Source: Bacillota bacterium
GTDB taxonomy: Bacteria; Bacillota; Dehalobacteriia; UBA4068
Direction: 5' to 3'
Length of the DNA: 42,944 nt
Assembly (NCBI GenBank): GCA_017440145.1
Contig: JAFSHU010000149.1
Coordinates: 1-42,944, forward strand
The notes beneath the pieces were generated by a model. That model did not search any database and had not been told where the DNA came from. It worked only from the letters and a program-made list of their open reading frames with translations. Positions 9,499 through 17,945 of this stretch are shown here, piece by piece (position 1 is the first letter of the stretch; each line of letters begins with the position of its first letter). Position numbers and translations under genes: made by a program.

Positions 9499-10752
9499 AT
9501 GTTCTCAGCATTGGCCAGTGCATGGAAGATCCCCGAACTCCGAAAAAAGCTCCTGTTCACCCTGGCGATGATCGCTGTTTTCCGCCTCGGCTCCCATATC
9601 CCGGTTCCGGGTCTTAACCGCGAGCTTTTGTCAACGATGTTCCAATCTGACCTGTTTGGCTGGGTGGACATTATTTCCGGCGGCGCGTTCAAGAATCTGA
9701 CCGTATTTGCAATGGGTATTACCCCTTACATCAATGCGTCGATCGTTGTGCAGCTGCTGACTATGGTTATCCCCTATTTTGAAAACCTGGCTCGTGAGGG
9801 TCAGGAAGGCCGCAAAAAAATGAATCAGTGGATTCGTTTTGGTGCTGTTGGCCTTGGTTTTATTCAGGCGCTGATTATGTCCATTTATCTGCGCACTGCA
9901 ATGATTCACCCCAACGTATGGAATATTATTGTTTCCACCGTCATCCTGACTGCCGGTACCGCCTTCCTGATGTGGCTGGGCGAGCAGATCACAGAAAATG
10001 GCATTGGCAACGGTATTTCCATGATCATCTTCGCGGGTATCGTTTCCCGCCTGCCTGCCGGTGTGAATACGATTTATCAGTATCTCACCAGCGGCGAAAC
10101 CAACATTCTTGTTGTTGTAATTTTCCTCATCGTCATGGTGCTGATGGTTGCCGGCGTTATTGCTGTCCAGGAAGGTCAGCGCCGGATTACCGTTCAGTAT
10201 TCCAAGCGGGTTGTTGGTCGTAAGGTTTACGGCGGCCAGAGCACCCACATCCCCATGAAGATCAACCAGGCCGGTGTTATCCCGATCATCTTCGCGATGG
10301 CCCTGCTTTCCTTCCCCACCATTATCGCTTCCTTCTTCCCGGCCAGCGGTTTTGCGATGTGGATCAATAAGGTTCTGGGCTACCAGCATCCGGTTTACAT
10401 CATTCTGAATGCAGTGCTGATCTTCGTATTCACCTATTTCTACACCGCAGCTACCTTCAATACGGCTGACGTTGCCGACAATATGCGGAAAAACGGTGGT
10501 TTCATTCCTGGCCTGCGTCCGGGCAAACCCACTGCCGAATATCTGGACAAGGTTCTGTCTCGTCTGACCTTCTCCGGTGCAACGTTCCTGACCCTCATCG
10601 CTTTGATGCCCACCGTCTTTATGGCAGTCAGCGGCATGAACCTCTATTTTGGTGGTACCTCCCTGCTGATCGCTGTCGGCGTGGCTCTCGATACGATGAA
10701 ACAGATCGAATCTCACCTGCTGCTGCGGCATTATGAAGGCTTTATGAAGTAA
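9499..10752 (+). CDS. secY: Preprotein translocase channel subunit SecY
   Basis: SecY forms the protein-conducting channel of the Sec translocase in the membrane. The 417 residues contain about ten hydrophobic segments, the first after KLLFTLAMIAVFRLGSHIPVPG. The signatures GGAFKNLTVFAMGITPYINASI and the cytoplasmic arginine of loop C5 (LRPGKPTAEYL region) are present. ATG 9499 starts immediately after the rplO stop. Placement in the spc cluster is standard. Confidence 0.98.
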   Translation: MFSALASAWKIPELRKKLLFTLAMIAVFRLGSHIPVPGLNRELLSTMFQSDLFGWVDIISGGAFKNLTVFAMGITPYINASIVVQLLTMVIPYFENLAREGQEGRKKMNQWIRFGAVGLGFIQALIMSIYLRTAMIHPNVWNIIVSTVILTAGTAFLMWLGEQITENGIGNGISMIIFAGIVSRLPAGVNTIYQYLTSGETNILVVVIFLIVMVLMVAGVIAVQEGQRRITVQYSKRVVGRKVYGGQSTHIPMKINQAGVIPIIFAMALLSFPTIIASFFPASGFAMWINKVLGYQHPVYIILNAVLIFVFTYFYTAATFNTADVADNMRKNGGFIPGLRPGKPTAEYLDKVLSRLTFSGATFLTLIALMPTVFMAVSGMNLYFGGTSLLIAVGVALDTMKQIESHLLLRHYEGFMK

Positions 10753-10766
10753 AATTGTGAGCAAAT

Positions 10767-10805
10767 GAGTAGACAGCGGGCCATGCGAATGGCCTCTGTC
10801 TGCTC
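10767..10805 (+). other. Long hairpin between secY and adk
   Basis: The outer arms 10767-10776 (GAGTAGACAG) and 10796-10805 (CTGTCTGCTC) pair with one G-U, and the inner arms GGCCAT (10779-10784) and ATGGCC (10789-10794) pair around a GCGA tetraloop. There is no U-run, so a complete terminator is unlikely. A GNRA-like loop on a long stem suggests an mRNA processing or stability element. Confidence 0.65.
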
Positions 10806-10836
10806 TGCATTGCCCGGTTTTCGAGAGGAAAAGGTT

Positions 10837-11487
10837 ATGAAGATTGTCTTGCTGGGCCCGCCCGGTGCCGGTAAGGGAACGCAGGCTGAGGCCCTGGTAA
10901 AGAAGCTTTTTATTCCGCATATTTCCACCGGTGACATGTTCCGTGCAGCCATCAGCAGCGGTACGCCGCTGGGCATGGAGGCAAAGCGTTATATTGATCA
11001 GGGACATCTTGTGCCGGACGAAATTACGGCGGGCATCATTAAGGACCGTATCGCTCAACCGGATTGTCGCGAAGGTTTCCTTTTGGATGGCTTCCCCCGC
11101 ACGCTTCCCCAGGCAGAAGCTCTGGACGAAATGCTGAAGGAGCAGGGCGGCCTGGATGCGGTGCTGGATATCGATGTGGAGCTGGATCGTCTGATCGTAC
11201 GTTTGACGGGGCGGCGGATGTGCAAGGATTGCGGCGCGATCTATCATTTGCTGTATAACGCACCCCAGAAAGAAAATGTATGCGATATTTGCGGCGGCTC
11301 TTTGTATCAGCGTGTTGATGATACGGAGGAAACCGTGAAAAACCGTCTCAGCGTATATGAAAAGCAGACTGCTCCTTTGATCGAGTATTATCAGAAGAAG
11401 GGGATCCTGCATATTGTGAACGGCGACAACCCGATCAACACTGTTCTGGCTGATCTGGGAAAAGCGCTGGGGCAAAATTGGAATTGA
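10837..11487 (+). CDS. adk: Adenylate kinase, zinc-binding long-lid type
   Basis: Adk interconverts ATP + AMP and 2 ADP in the cytoplasm. The P-loop [10 protein letters not shown] lies at residues 7-16, followed by [12 protein letters not shown] and the [13 protein letters not shown] motif at about residues 84-96. The lid holds CKDC and CDIC, a four-cysteine zinc site typical of Gram-positive enzymes. ATG 10837 follows GAGAGGAAAA; the upstream in-frame start at 10765 would add 24 unrelated residues encoded by the hairpin region. Length 216 fits the family. Confidence 0.98.
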   Translation: MKIVLLGPPGAGKGTQAEALVKKLFIPHISTGDMFRAAISSGTPLGMEAKRYIDQGHLVPDEITAGIIKDRIAQPDCREGFLLDGFPRTLPQAEALDEMLKEQGGLDAVLDIDVELDRLIVRLTGRRMCKDCGAIYHLLYNAPQKENVCDICGGSLYQRVDDTEETVKNRLSVYEKQTAPLIEYYQKKGILHIVNGDNPINTVLADLGKALGQNWN

Positions 11488-11590
11488 AATCAGATTTGAA
11501 CCGGCCCGCAGCTGGCAGCCTGTTCTGCTTTGAATTGGCTGCACAGTGGCGTCCGGATGATACCACCAAAGCCCGGATCATGGTAAGGAT

Positions 11591-11956
11591 ATGAAAAAGA
11601 AGAAGCAGATCTTGAATCATGACAAGCTATACTGGTCTAAAGAGACTACTGTGTTATCCTCTAAGCACAGCAGTCATAGCTGGTATAGAGGGCAACTGGT
11701 TCGTTCGCTGGCTGGACGCGATAAAGGCCAGTACTATATTGTGCTGGATCAGGCGGATGGCTTCTTGCTGGTGGCTGATGGGAGGAAACGGCCCGTGTCT
11801 GCCCCCAAATGCAAGAATCCACTGCATCTGCAGATCACATCTCGGGTAGCGGCTGACCTGAATGCGGCTGAACGGATGCACCCACCAACGAACGAGGAGA
11901 TCAGAGCGGCCATCACTGCGCTGCTCAGCTGCGAAGAAGTTAAGGAGGGCGATTGA
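11591..11956 (+). CDS. KOW-domain RNA-binding protein (L14e/YbzG-like)
   Basis: A small basic protein (121 residues) with a KOW motif: VRSLAGRDKGQYYIVLDQADGF at about residues 36-57, followed by a basic stretch GRKRPVSAPKC. Such proteins are found near infA in many Bacillota and resemble the archaeal/eukaryotic L14e KOW domain; their exact role is not established. Start choice is weak: AAGGA sits only one base before ATG 11591, so initiation at GTG 11651 or another codon is possible. Its stop touches the infA start. The gene map, expected just upstream, is absent. Confidence 0.85.
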   Translation: MKKKKQILNHDKLYWSKETTVLSSKHSSHSWYRGQLVRSLAGRDKGQYYIVLDQADGFLLVADGRKRPVSAPKCKNPLHLQITSRVAADLNAAERMHPPTNEEIRAAITALLSCEEVKEGD

Positions 11957-12175
11957 ATGTCCAAACAAGATGCCATCGAAATCGACGGTGTCGTCGTAGA
12001 ACCCTTGCCGAATGCGATGTTCACAGTTGAATTGGCGAATGGCCACCGCATTCTGGCTCATATTTCCGGTAAGATTCGGACGAATTACATCCGCATTCTT
12101 CCCGGGGATAAGGTAACAGTGGAGCTGAGCCCTTATGACTTGAAACGGGGCCGGATCACTTATAGATATAAATAG
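11957..12175 (+). CDS. infA: Translation initiation factor IF-1
   Basis: IF-1 (72 residues) binds the A site of the small subunit during initiation. The single OB fold reads [21 protein letters not shown] at the start and ends with [21 protein letters not shown], the standard closing motif. TAAGGAGGGC precedes the ATG, which follows the KOW gene's stop without a gap. Confidence 0.98.
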   Translation: MSKQDAIEIDGVVVEPLPNAMFTVELANGHRILAHISGKIRTNYIRILPGDKVTVELSPYDLKRGRITYRYK

Positions 12176-12224
12176 CTTGTGCTTCTGTGCAAGCTGGCAT
12201 AGGTAAAATCAAGGAGGATTTAAC

Positions 12225-12338
12225 ATGAAAGTCAGAGCTTCTGTTAAGCCCATTTGTGAAAAGTGCAAAATCATCAAACGTCGGGGCAAAGTTATGGTCA
12301 TTTGCTCCAACACCAAGCATAAGCAGGTTCAAGGATAA
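12225..12338 (+). CDS. rpmJ: 50S ribosomal protein L36, zinc form
   Basis: A 37-residue protein, [20 protein letters not shown] then [17 protein letters not shown]. It has the three cysteines and one histidine of the zinc-binding form of L36. AAGGAGGATT precedes ATG 12225. It lies between infA and rpsM, its normal place. Confidence 0.97.
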   Translation: MKVRASVKPICEKCKIIKRRGKVMVICSNTKHKQVQG

Positions 12339-12359
12339 TTAAACGGAGGTGTAACATTA

Positions 12360-12731
12360 ATGGCACGTATTGCTGGCGTTGACCTTCCTCGTGATAAACG
12401 GGTCGAGATCGGCCTGACTTATATCTACGGCGTTGGTCTGAAAACTTCCCAGAAGATCCTTGCTGAGGCCGGCATCAATCCCGATACCCGCGTCAAAGAT
12501 CTGACTGAAGATGAAACTTCTAAAATCCGCGAGATCATTGCCAACAACTATCAGGTAGAAGGCGATCTGCGCAGAGAAGTTGCTCTCAATATCAAACGTC
12601 TCTCTGAAATCAGCTGCTTCCGTGGCATTCGCCATCGTCGCGGCCTGCCGGTTCGCGGTCAGAACACCAAGAACAATGCCCGCACCAGAAAAGGCCCGAA
12701 ACGTACGGTCAGCGCGAAGAGAAAGAAATAA
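12360..12731 (+). CDS. rpsM: 30S ribosomal protein S13
   Basis: S13 (123 residues) contacts the P-site tRNA and the large subunit. [21 protein letters not shown] and the end [23 protein letters not shown] are canonical. ACGGAGGTG precedes the ATG. Confidence 0.98.
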   Translation: MARIAGVDLPRDKRVEIGLTYIYGVGLKTSQKILAEAGINPDTRVKDLTEDETSKIREIIANNYQVEGDLRREVALNIKRLSEISCFRGIRHRRGLPVRGQNTKNNARTRKGPKRTVSAKRKK

Positions 12732-12750
12732 GTGAAGGGAGGTCGTCCGA

Positions 12751-13137
12751 ATGGCACGCAGACAAACTCGTAGAAGGAAAGAAAAGAAAAACGTGGAAGT
12801 GGGCGTGGCTCATATCCAGTCCACTTTTAACAATACTGTGGTTACCATCACCGATAAGAGCGGTAATGCCATTTCTTGGTCTACCGCAGGCGCCCAGGGC
12901 TTCAAGGGCTCCCGTAAAAGCACTCCGTTTGCCGCCCAGATGGCTGCCGAGCAGGCTGCGAAAGACGCTATGGAACACGGCATGCGTCAGGTGGAATGCC
13001 TGGTCAAAGGCCCCGGTTCCGGTCGTGAGGCTGCGATCCGCGCTCTGCAGGCCGCTGGTTTGGAAGTCAGCATGATCAAAGATGTGACTCCCATCCCGCA
13101 CAACGGCTGCCGCCCGCCGAAAAGAAGAAGAGTCTAG
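12751..13137 (+). CDS. rpsK: 30S ribosomal protein S11
   Basis: S11 (128 residues) lies on the platform near the mRNA exit. The segments [20 protein letters not shown] and [18 protein letters not shown] mark the family. GGGAGGTC precedes the ATG. Confidence 0.98.
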   Translation: MARRQTRRRKEKKNVEVGVAHIQSTFNNTVVTITDKSGNAISWSTAGAQGFKGSRKSTPFAAQMAAEQAAKDAMEHGMRQVECLVKGPGSGREAAIRALQAAGLEVSMIKDVTPIPHNGCRPPKRRRV

Positions 13138-13149
13138 GAGGAGAGATCA

Positions 13150-13782
13150 ATGGCAAGATACACTGGTGCTGTTTGCCGCCTGTGCCGCCGCGAGGGCATG
13201 AAGCTCTACCTGAAAGGCGACCGTTGCTATTCCGATAAATGCGCTTTCACGACCAAGCAGTATGCTCCCGGCCAGCATGGCCAGGGCAATGCCCGGAGAA
13301 AAGTCTCTGAATACGGCATGCAGCTGCGTGAAAAACAGAAAGTAAAACGTATCTACGGTGTGGAAGAAAACCAGTTCCGCATCTATTATGATAAAGCTTC
13401 CCGCCAGAACGGTGTTACCGGTGAAAACCTGCTCCGTCTGCTGGAACGCCGCCTGGACAATGTGGTTTATCGTCTGGGTATGGCCAGCTCCCGCGTTGAT
13501 GCCCGCCAGCTGGTTCGTCACGGTCATTTCACCGTGAACGGCCGCAAGGTCAACATCCCCTCTTTCCTGGTGAAAGAAGGTCAGGTCATCACCGTGAAGG
13601 AAGCCAGCCGCAAATCCCCCAAATTCGCAGCGATTGCTGAAGCCATCGCACATCGCAACGCTCCGCAGTGGCTGGATCTGGACAAAGCCAATCTGGTCGG
13701 CAAAGTGGTTGCAATGCCCAGCCGCGAAGACATCGATCTGCCCATCAATGAACAGCTGATCGTTGAGTTGTATTCCAGATAA
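13150..13782 (+). CDS. rpsD: 30S ribosomal protein S4, zinc-motif form
   Basis: S4 (210 residues) nucleates assembly of the 5' domain of 16S rRNA. The N-terminus carries a four-cysteine zinc motif (CRLC ... CYSDKC, residues about 9-31), and an S4 RNA-binding domain follows ([20 protein letters not shown]). TAGGAGGAGAG precedes the ATG. Unlike Bacillus subtilis, where rpsD stands alone, here it is inside the alpha cluster. The four-cysteine form is common in Clostridia. Confidence 0.98.
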   Translation: MARYTGAVCRLCRREGMKLYLKGDRCYSDKCAFTTKQYAPGQHGQGNARRKVSEYGMQLREKQKVKRIYGVEENQFRIYYDKASRQNGVTGENLLRLLERRLDNVVYRLGMASSRVDARQLVRHGHFTVNGRKVNIPSFLVKEGQVITVKEASRKSPKFAAIAEAIAHRNAPQWLDLDKANLVGKVVAMPSREDIDLPINEQLIVELYSR

Positions 13783-13790
13783 TCGCATTG

Positions 13791-13819
13791 GTCAGCTGGG
13801 CCTTTTCGGCCCGGCTGGC
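13791..13819 (+). other. Hairpin between rpsD and rpoA
   Basis: CAGCTGGGCC (13793-13802) pairs with GGCCCGGCTG (13808-13817) with one G-U pair and a 5-base loop TTTTC. A further GGCTGGCC follows. No U-run comes after, so transcription is expected to continue into rpoA. S4 represses its own transcripts in other bacteria, so a regulatory role is conceivable but not shown. Confidence 0.6.
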
Positions 13820-13863
13820 TGGCCCCGTACCGAACAGTTATCAATAGTCTAAGGAGGGGTTAA

Positions 13864-14811
13864 ATGTTTGGTATTGAAAAGCCGCGGATCCAATGTGTTG
13901 AATCGTCAGAGGATAACTCTTTTGGCCGTTTTGTCATCGAACCCCTGGAAAGAGGCTACGGCATGACTTTGGGCAATGCCCTGCGTCGTGTTCTGCTTTC
14001 CTCTTTGCCCGGCGCTGCAGTCACTGCAGTGAAGATTGATGGTATTCTGCATGAATTTTCCACTGCACCCGGTGTGGTGGAGGATATCACAGACCTGATC
14101 CTGAATCTGAAGGGTTTGGCTGTTAAAATGCACTGCGATGAACCCCGTACGATCTACGTGGACGCACAAGGCGAAAAGACCGTTACCGCTGCGGACATCA
14201 TCCTGGACCCGGATGTAGAGATCTTGAACCCGGATCATTATCTGGCCACTTTGGACACAGATGGGGCTCTGCGTATGGAGATCTCTGTTGCGACCGGTCG
14301 CGGTTATGTGGGCGCTGACAAAAATAAGACGGAAGATCAGCCTATTGGCATTATTCCCATCGATAGTTTGTTTTCGCCCATCATCAAGGTAAATTTCCGC
14401 GTTGAGGACACGCGTGTTGGTCAGCAGACTGACTACGATAAGCTCACCCTTGACGTGTGGACGGATAAAACCATTGCTCCCGATGAAGCAATCTCCGCTT
14501 CTGCCCGCATTCTCTGCGAGTATCTGGAGCTGTTCACCGGTCTGACGGAAAGCCAGGCGCCTGCCGTCACTCTGGTGGATAAGGCCGATGATCAGAAAGG
14601 CAGCCGCCCGGAAATGACCATCGAAGAGCTGGATCTGTCGGTACGCTCCTATAATTGCCTGAAACGTGCCGGCATCCACACTGCCCAGGAACTGGCCAGC
14701 CGCACCGAAGAAGAAATGATGAAGGTGCGGAATCTGGGGCGTAAATCCCTGGAAGAAGTTGTGGCCAAATTGGAAGAACTGGGAATGTCTTTAAGAAAGA
14801 GCGACGAATAG
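13864..14811 (+). CDS. rpoA: DNA-directed RNA polymerase alpha subunit
   Basis: Alpha (315 residues) dimerises to start RNA polymerase assembly. The N-terminal domain shows [29 protein letters not shown]. After a linker near residue 240, the C-terminal domain reads [18 protein letters not shown] and ends [19 protein letters not shown], the helices that contact UP elements and activators. TAAGGAGGGG precedes the ATG. Confidence 0.98.
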   Translation: MFGIEKPRIQCVESSEDNSFGRFVIEPLERGYGMTLGNALRRVLLSSLPGAAVTAVKIDGILHEFSTAPGVVEDITDLILNLKGLAVKMHCDEPRTIYVDAQGEKTVTAADIILDPDVEILNPDHYLATLDTDGALRMEISVATGRGYVGADKNKTEDQPIGIIPIDSLFSPIIKVNFRVEDTRVGQQTDYDKLTLDVWTDKTIAPDEAISASARILCEYLELFTGLTESQAPAVTLVDKADDQKGSRPEMTIEELDLSVRSYNCLKRAGIHTAQELASRTEEEMMKVRNLGRKSLEEVVAKLEELGMSLRKSDE

Positions 14812-14823
14812 GAGGAAAAGAAC

Positions 14824-15162
14824 ATGGCATACCGCAGATTAGGGGTCAAAAGTGCCCATCGCCGCGCCATGCTGCGCAATGCGACCACTTCCCTTTTTAA
14901 GAACGGTAAAATAGATACCACTGCTCCCCGTGCCAAGGAATTGGTCTCCGTAGCGGAAAAAATGATCACCCTGGGCAAAAAGGGCGATCTGGCCGCTCGC
15001 CGGGCTGCTCTGGCTTTCATCACGGAAGAAGATATCGTGACCAAGCTGTTCACGGAAATCGCTCCTAAATATGAAGGCCGCGATGGTGGTTATACCCGCA
15101 TCATTCCGCTGCAGCGCCGCCGTGGCGATGCCGCTGAAATGGCCAGAGTTGAGCTGATTTAA
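14824..15162 (+). CDS. rplQ: 50S ribosomal protein L17
   Basis: L17 (112 residues) lies near the tunnel exit. The opening [18 protein letters not shown] is a close match to family sequences. TAGGAGGAAAA precedes the ATG. It is the last gene of the ribosomal run; a terminator follows within 45 bases. Confidence 0.98.
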   Translation: MAYRRLGVKSAHRRAMLRNATTSLFKNGKIDTTAPRAKELVSVAEKMITLGKKGDLAARRAALAFITEEDIVTKLFTEIAPKYEGRDGGYTRIIPLQRRRGDAAEMARVELI

Positions 15163-15206
15163 GCAGCTTCCATAGACTGCATTTTTGTGCAGCATAGCAA
15201 AACAAG

Positions 15207-15235
15207 AAAGGGGTGGGCTGGCGCTCGCCCCTTTT
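15207..15235 (+). terminator. Intrinsic terminator after rplQ
   Basis: AAAGGGGTGGGC (15207-15218) pairs with GCTCGCCCCTTT (15223-15234) around TGGC, a 12-bp stem with two G-U pairs. TTTTATT follows. It should end most ribosomal transcripts before the ECF genes. A second weaker hairpin at about 15248-15279 lies just ahead of the ecfA1 ribosome site. Confidence 0.8.
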
Positions 15236-15288
15236 ATTGGCTTATTGGCCGGAATGCCTGCCTGCATTTTTCCGGTCAGGGAGGAATT

Positions 15289-16101
15289 ATGATCGAGATC
15301 CGAGACCTCTGTTTTCAATACGCAGCAGAGCAGCCTGTTTTGCAGGATCTGAATTTGGACATCCGGGAAGGGGAGTGGATCACCCTGATCGGCGCAAACG
15401 GCAGTGGGAAAAGCACGCTGGCCCGGCAGCTGAACGGCTTGCTGCTTCCGGATTCCGGCACTGTTTCTGTGGATGGCTTGCTCACAAGCGATGAGGAGCA
15501 GCTTTGGGAGATTCGTTCCAGGGTGGCTTTCGTGTTCCAGAACCCGGACAATCAGCTGGTGGCCACCTCTGTGGAGGATGACATCGCTTTTGCCCTGGAG
15601 AATCTGGGCTTCCCCCGGGAGGAGATCTCTCAGCGGGTGGAAGGAGCGCTTTCGGAGATGAATCTGACTGCGCTACGGGAGAAGGCCCCCCATTTGCTTT
15701 CCGGCGGGGAAAAGCAGAGGGTCGCCATTGCCGGAGCACTGGCCATGGCCAGCAAATATCTGGTGCTGGATGAGCCCACCTCCATGCTGGATCCTTCCAT
15801 GCGCCGATCTGTGATCGAATGCCTGCAGAAGCTGCATCAGGAGCATGGTCTGGCAATCATCTACATCACGAATATTATGGAGGAGGCTCTGCTGGCTGAC
15901 CGCGTGCTGGTGCTGGGGGAGGGCCGGGTCCTGCGGGACGAAAAACCGGCTGCCCTGTTCATGGATCACCGTTGGCTGCGGGAGCATCAGCTGGATATTC
16001 CGCAGATTTCCTATCTGGCGGAATTGCTGGCTGAACGCGGACATGAGCAGTTTCGCGGGGTGGTGTCCTCAAAAGAACTGGTGGAGATCGTATGCAGATA
16101 G
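15289..16101 (+). CDS. ecfA1: ECF transporter ATPase A1 (CbiO-type)
   Basis: One of two ATPases that energise an ECF (vitamin or metal) importer with EcfT and an exchangeable substrate-binding S component. Visible motifs: Walker A GANGSGKST (about residues 36-44), Q-loop FQNPDNQ, signature LLSGGEKQR, Walker B YLVLDEPTS. The H-loop is odd: where a switch histidine is normal (ITHxM), this protein reads ITNIMEE, with asparagine. ATG 15289 follows GGGAGGAA; the longer frame from 15187 crosses the terminator and is rejected. Length 270. It overlaps ecfA2 by 10 bases. No S component is adjacent. Confidence 0.95.
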   Translation: MIEIRDLCFQYAAEQPVLQDLNLDIREGEWITLIGANGSGKSTLARQLNGLLLPDSGTVSVDGLLTSDEEQLWEIRSRVAFVFQNPDNQLVATSVEDDIAFALENLGFPREEISQRVEGALSEMNLTALREKAPHLLSGGEKQRVAIAGALAMASKYLVLDEPTSMLDPSMRRSVIECLQKLHQEHGLAIIYITNIMEEALLADRVLVLGEGRVLRDEKPAALFMDHRWLREHQLDIPQISYLAELLAERGHEQFRGVVSSKELVEIVCR

Positions 16102-17126
16102 AATTACAGCATGTGGAATATTGCTATCAGGAAGGAAGCCCTTTTGCCCGCAAGGCGCTGCAGGATATTAACCTGACCATCCGCAGTGGGGAGCTGATCG
16201 CCATGATCGGCCACGGCGGCAGCGGGAAAAGCACATTGTCTTTGCTGCTTTCCGGCTTGTATAAGCCCAGCGGCGGGCGGATCGATACCTATGACGTAAA
16301 GACCGGGAAGGAGGATACCTTCCGCAACATCGGCCTGGTCTTCCAATACCCGGAGCAGCAGCTTTTTGCGGAGACAGTTTATGAAGAGGTGGCCTTTGGC
16401 GCCCGGAATTTTGGTGTCCCAAAGGATTACCTGCCCATCCGCGTCCGAAAAGCCCTGGAGCAGGTGGGGCTGGATCCGGAGCTTTTCTGGGACCGCTCCC
16501 CCTTCTCGCTTTCCGGTGGGCAGAAACGCCGGGTTTGCATCGCCGGAGTCCTGGCTGTGGAGCCGAAAATGCTCATTCTGGATGAGCCCACAGCCGGCAT
16601 GGATGAAGGCGGCCGCCGCTGGATGATGGAGCTGGTGCGGAAGCTGAACAGGGAGGGCCGCAGCATCCTCTGGATTACGCACAATATGCGGGAGGCAGCT
16701 GAATTGGCCCAGCGGATTATCGTGCTGAACAAGGGCAGCATCCTGCTGGATGGCACGCCGGAGGAGGTCTTTGCCCAGGAGGAGCTTTTGGCTCAGGCCG
16801 GTCTGGAGATCCCCCAGGCTGCTTCTGTGGTACGGGAGCTGAAGCGGCGCGGACTGCCTCTGCCGGGAGCTGCAATTTCCGTGGAGCAGGCCGCAGAGGA
16901 GATCGCAGATTATTTGGCGCATAAGGATGAGCCGCCCATGGAGCCGGAGCCGGAAATTCCGGAACCTGCGCCGCTGGAGGATGAGGAAGCAGAACCGGAG
17001 ATCAGCCTGGAGAGTGTGTTGGCTGCTGCCACGAAGGATCCTGCTTTCCCCGTGCCGGAGCCCGAAAAAGCAGTAGAAGGAGAGCCGCGCTTCACACCCT
17101 GGCAGGGAGGTGCTTCCGATGTTTAA
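16092..17126 (+). CDS. ecfA2: ECF transporter ATPase A2 with long acidic C-terminal tail
   Basis: The second ECF ATPase. Walker A is GHGGSGKST (about residues 40-48), Q-loop FQYPEQQ, signature LSGGQKRR, Walker B MLILDEPTAGMD, and an intact H-loop WITHNM. At 344 residues it is about 55-60 longer than usual. The excess, after about residue 280, is rich in Glu and Pro (EPEPEIPEPAPLEDEEAEPE) and looks disordered. It has no recognised domain. The start overlaps ecfA1, and the end overlaps ecfT by 8 bases, so the three genes are coupled. Confidence 0.95.
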   Translation: MQIELQHVEYCYQEGSPFARKALQDINLTIRSGELIAMIGHGGSGKSTLSLLLSGLYKPSGGRIDTYDVKTGKEDTFRNIGLVFQYPEQQLFAETVYEEVAFGARNFGVPKDYLPIRVRKALEQVGLDPELFWDRSPFSLSGGQKRRVCIAGVLAVEPKMLILDEPTAGMDEGGRRWMMELVRKLNREGRSILWITHNMREAAELAQRIIVLNKGSILLDGTPEEVFAQEELLAQAGLEIPQAASVVRELKRRGLPLPGAAISVEQAAEEIADYLAHKDEPPMEPEPEIPEPAPLEDEEAEPEISLESVLAAATKDPAFPVPEPEKAVEGEPRFTPWQGGASDV

Positions 17127-17922
17127 AGAAAAGCTGCTGCTGGGCCAGTATTACCCGGTGGAATCTCCCATCCACCGTCTGAATGCCGGCTGTAAGATCC
17201 TGATCACCATCCTTTATGCGATTTCTTTGTTTCTGGCCAACAACTGGCTTTGCTGGGGCGGCCTGAGCATTCTTTGCCTGGCTGTGATCGGCATGAGCCG
17301 CATTCCCCTCCGGGCATTGTGGCGCGGGCTTCGAGTTGTGGCAGTGTTTTGCCTGCTGGCTGTGATTTTAAACATCTTTTTCTACCCGGGGGAGACAGCC
17401 TGGCAGTGGGGATTTATCAGCATCAGCCAGGGTGCGTTTTCGCATGGTCTGGCCATTGGCCTGCGGCTGATCCTGCTGGTGATTTTTGCCTCCCTGCTTA
17501 CCCTGAGCACCACGCCCATCCAGCTGACCGATGGCATCGAAGCGCTGCTGCGTCCTTTGGCGCCGCTGCATGTCCCGGCCCACGAGATTGCCATGATGAT
17601 GTCTATTGCGCTGCGTTTTATCCCCACCCTGCTGGATGAATTTGAGCGGATTCGCCTGGCGCAGCGATCCCGGGGCGCCAGGCTGGATCAGGGGAATCTG
17701 ATTCGTCGCACCCTGGCCCTTTTGCCACTGTTGGTGCCGCTGTTCGTGGCAGCTTTTCGCCGGGCCGAGGATTTGGCTCAGGCCATGGAAGCAAAATGCT
17801 ACCGTGGTGGAGAGGGGCGCACCCGCTGGAAGCAGAGCACATGGAAGATTTGGGATACGCTGGCTTTGGGCCTGTTTCTGCTGCTCTTTCTCGGATTGCT
17901 TTTGCTGCGTATCTTTTTCTAA
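17119..17922 (+). CDS. ecfT: ECF transporter transmembrane subunit EcfT
   Basis: EcfT (267 residues) is the membrane coupling subunit that links the two ATPases to the S component. It has about five to six hydrophobic segments and two basic coupling regions, with QRSRGARL at about residues 180-187 and AMEAKCYRGGEGRTRW further on, which match the family's Ala-Arg-Gly-type motifs. ATG 17119 lies 8 bases after GGGAGG; the GTG at 17110 overlaps that site and is less likely. Confidence 0.95.
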   Translation: MFKEKLLLGQYYPVESPIHRLNAGCKILITILYAISLFLANNWLCWGGLSILCLAVIGMSRIPLRALWRGLRVVAVFCLLAVILNIFFYPGETAWQWGFISISQGAFSHGLAIGLRLILLVIFASLLTLSTTPIQLTDGIEALLRPLAPLHVPAHEIAMMMSIALRFIPTLLDEFERIRLAQRSRGARLDQGNLIRRTLALLPLLVPLFVAAFRRAEDLAQAMEAKCYRGGEGRTRWKQSTWKIWDTLALGLFLLLFLGLLLLRIFF

Positions 17923-17945
17923 GCCCGACCAACAAAGGATGACTT

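Noticed and set aside
9631-11544. 637-codon open frame on the minus strand opposite secY and adk
   Set aside because: It is antisense to two certain genes, and its peptide has no recognisable domain; long open frames arise here from codon bias of the real genes. The same holds for minus-strand frames at 3697-4863, 5646-6716 and 6816-8309.
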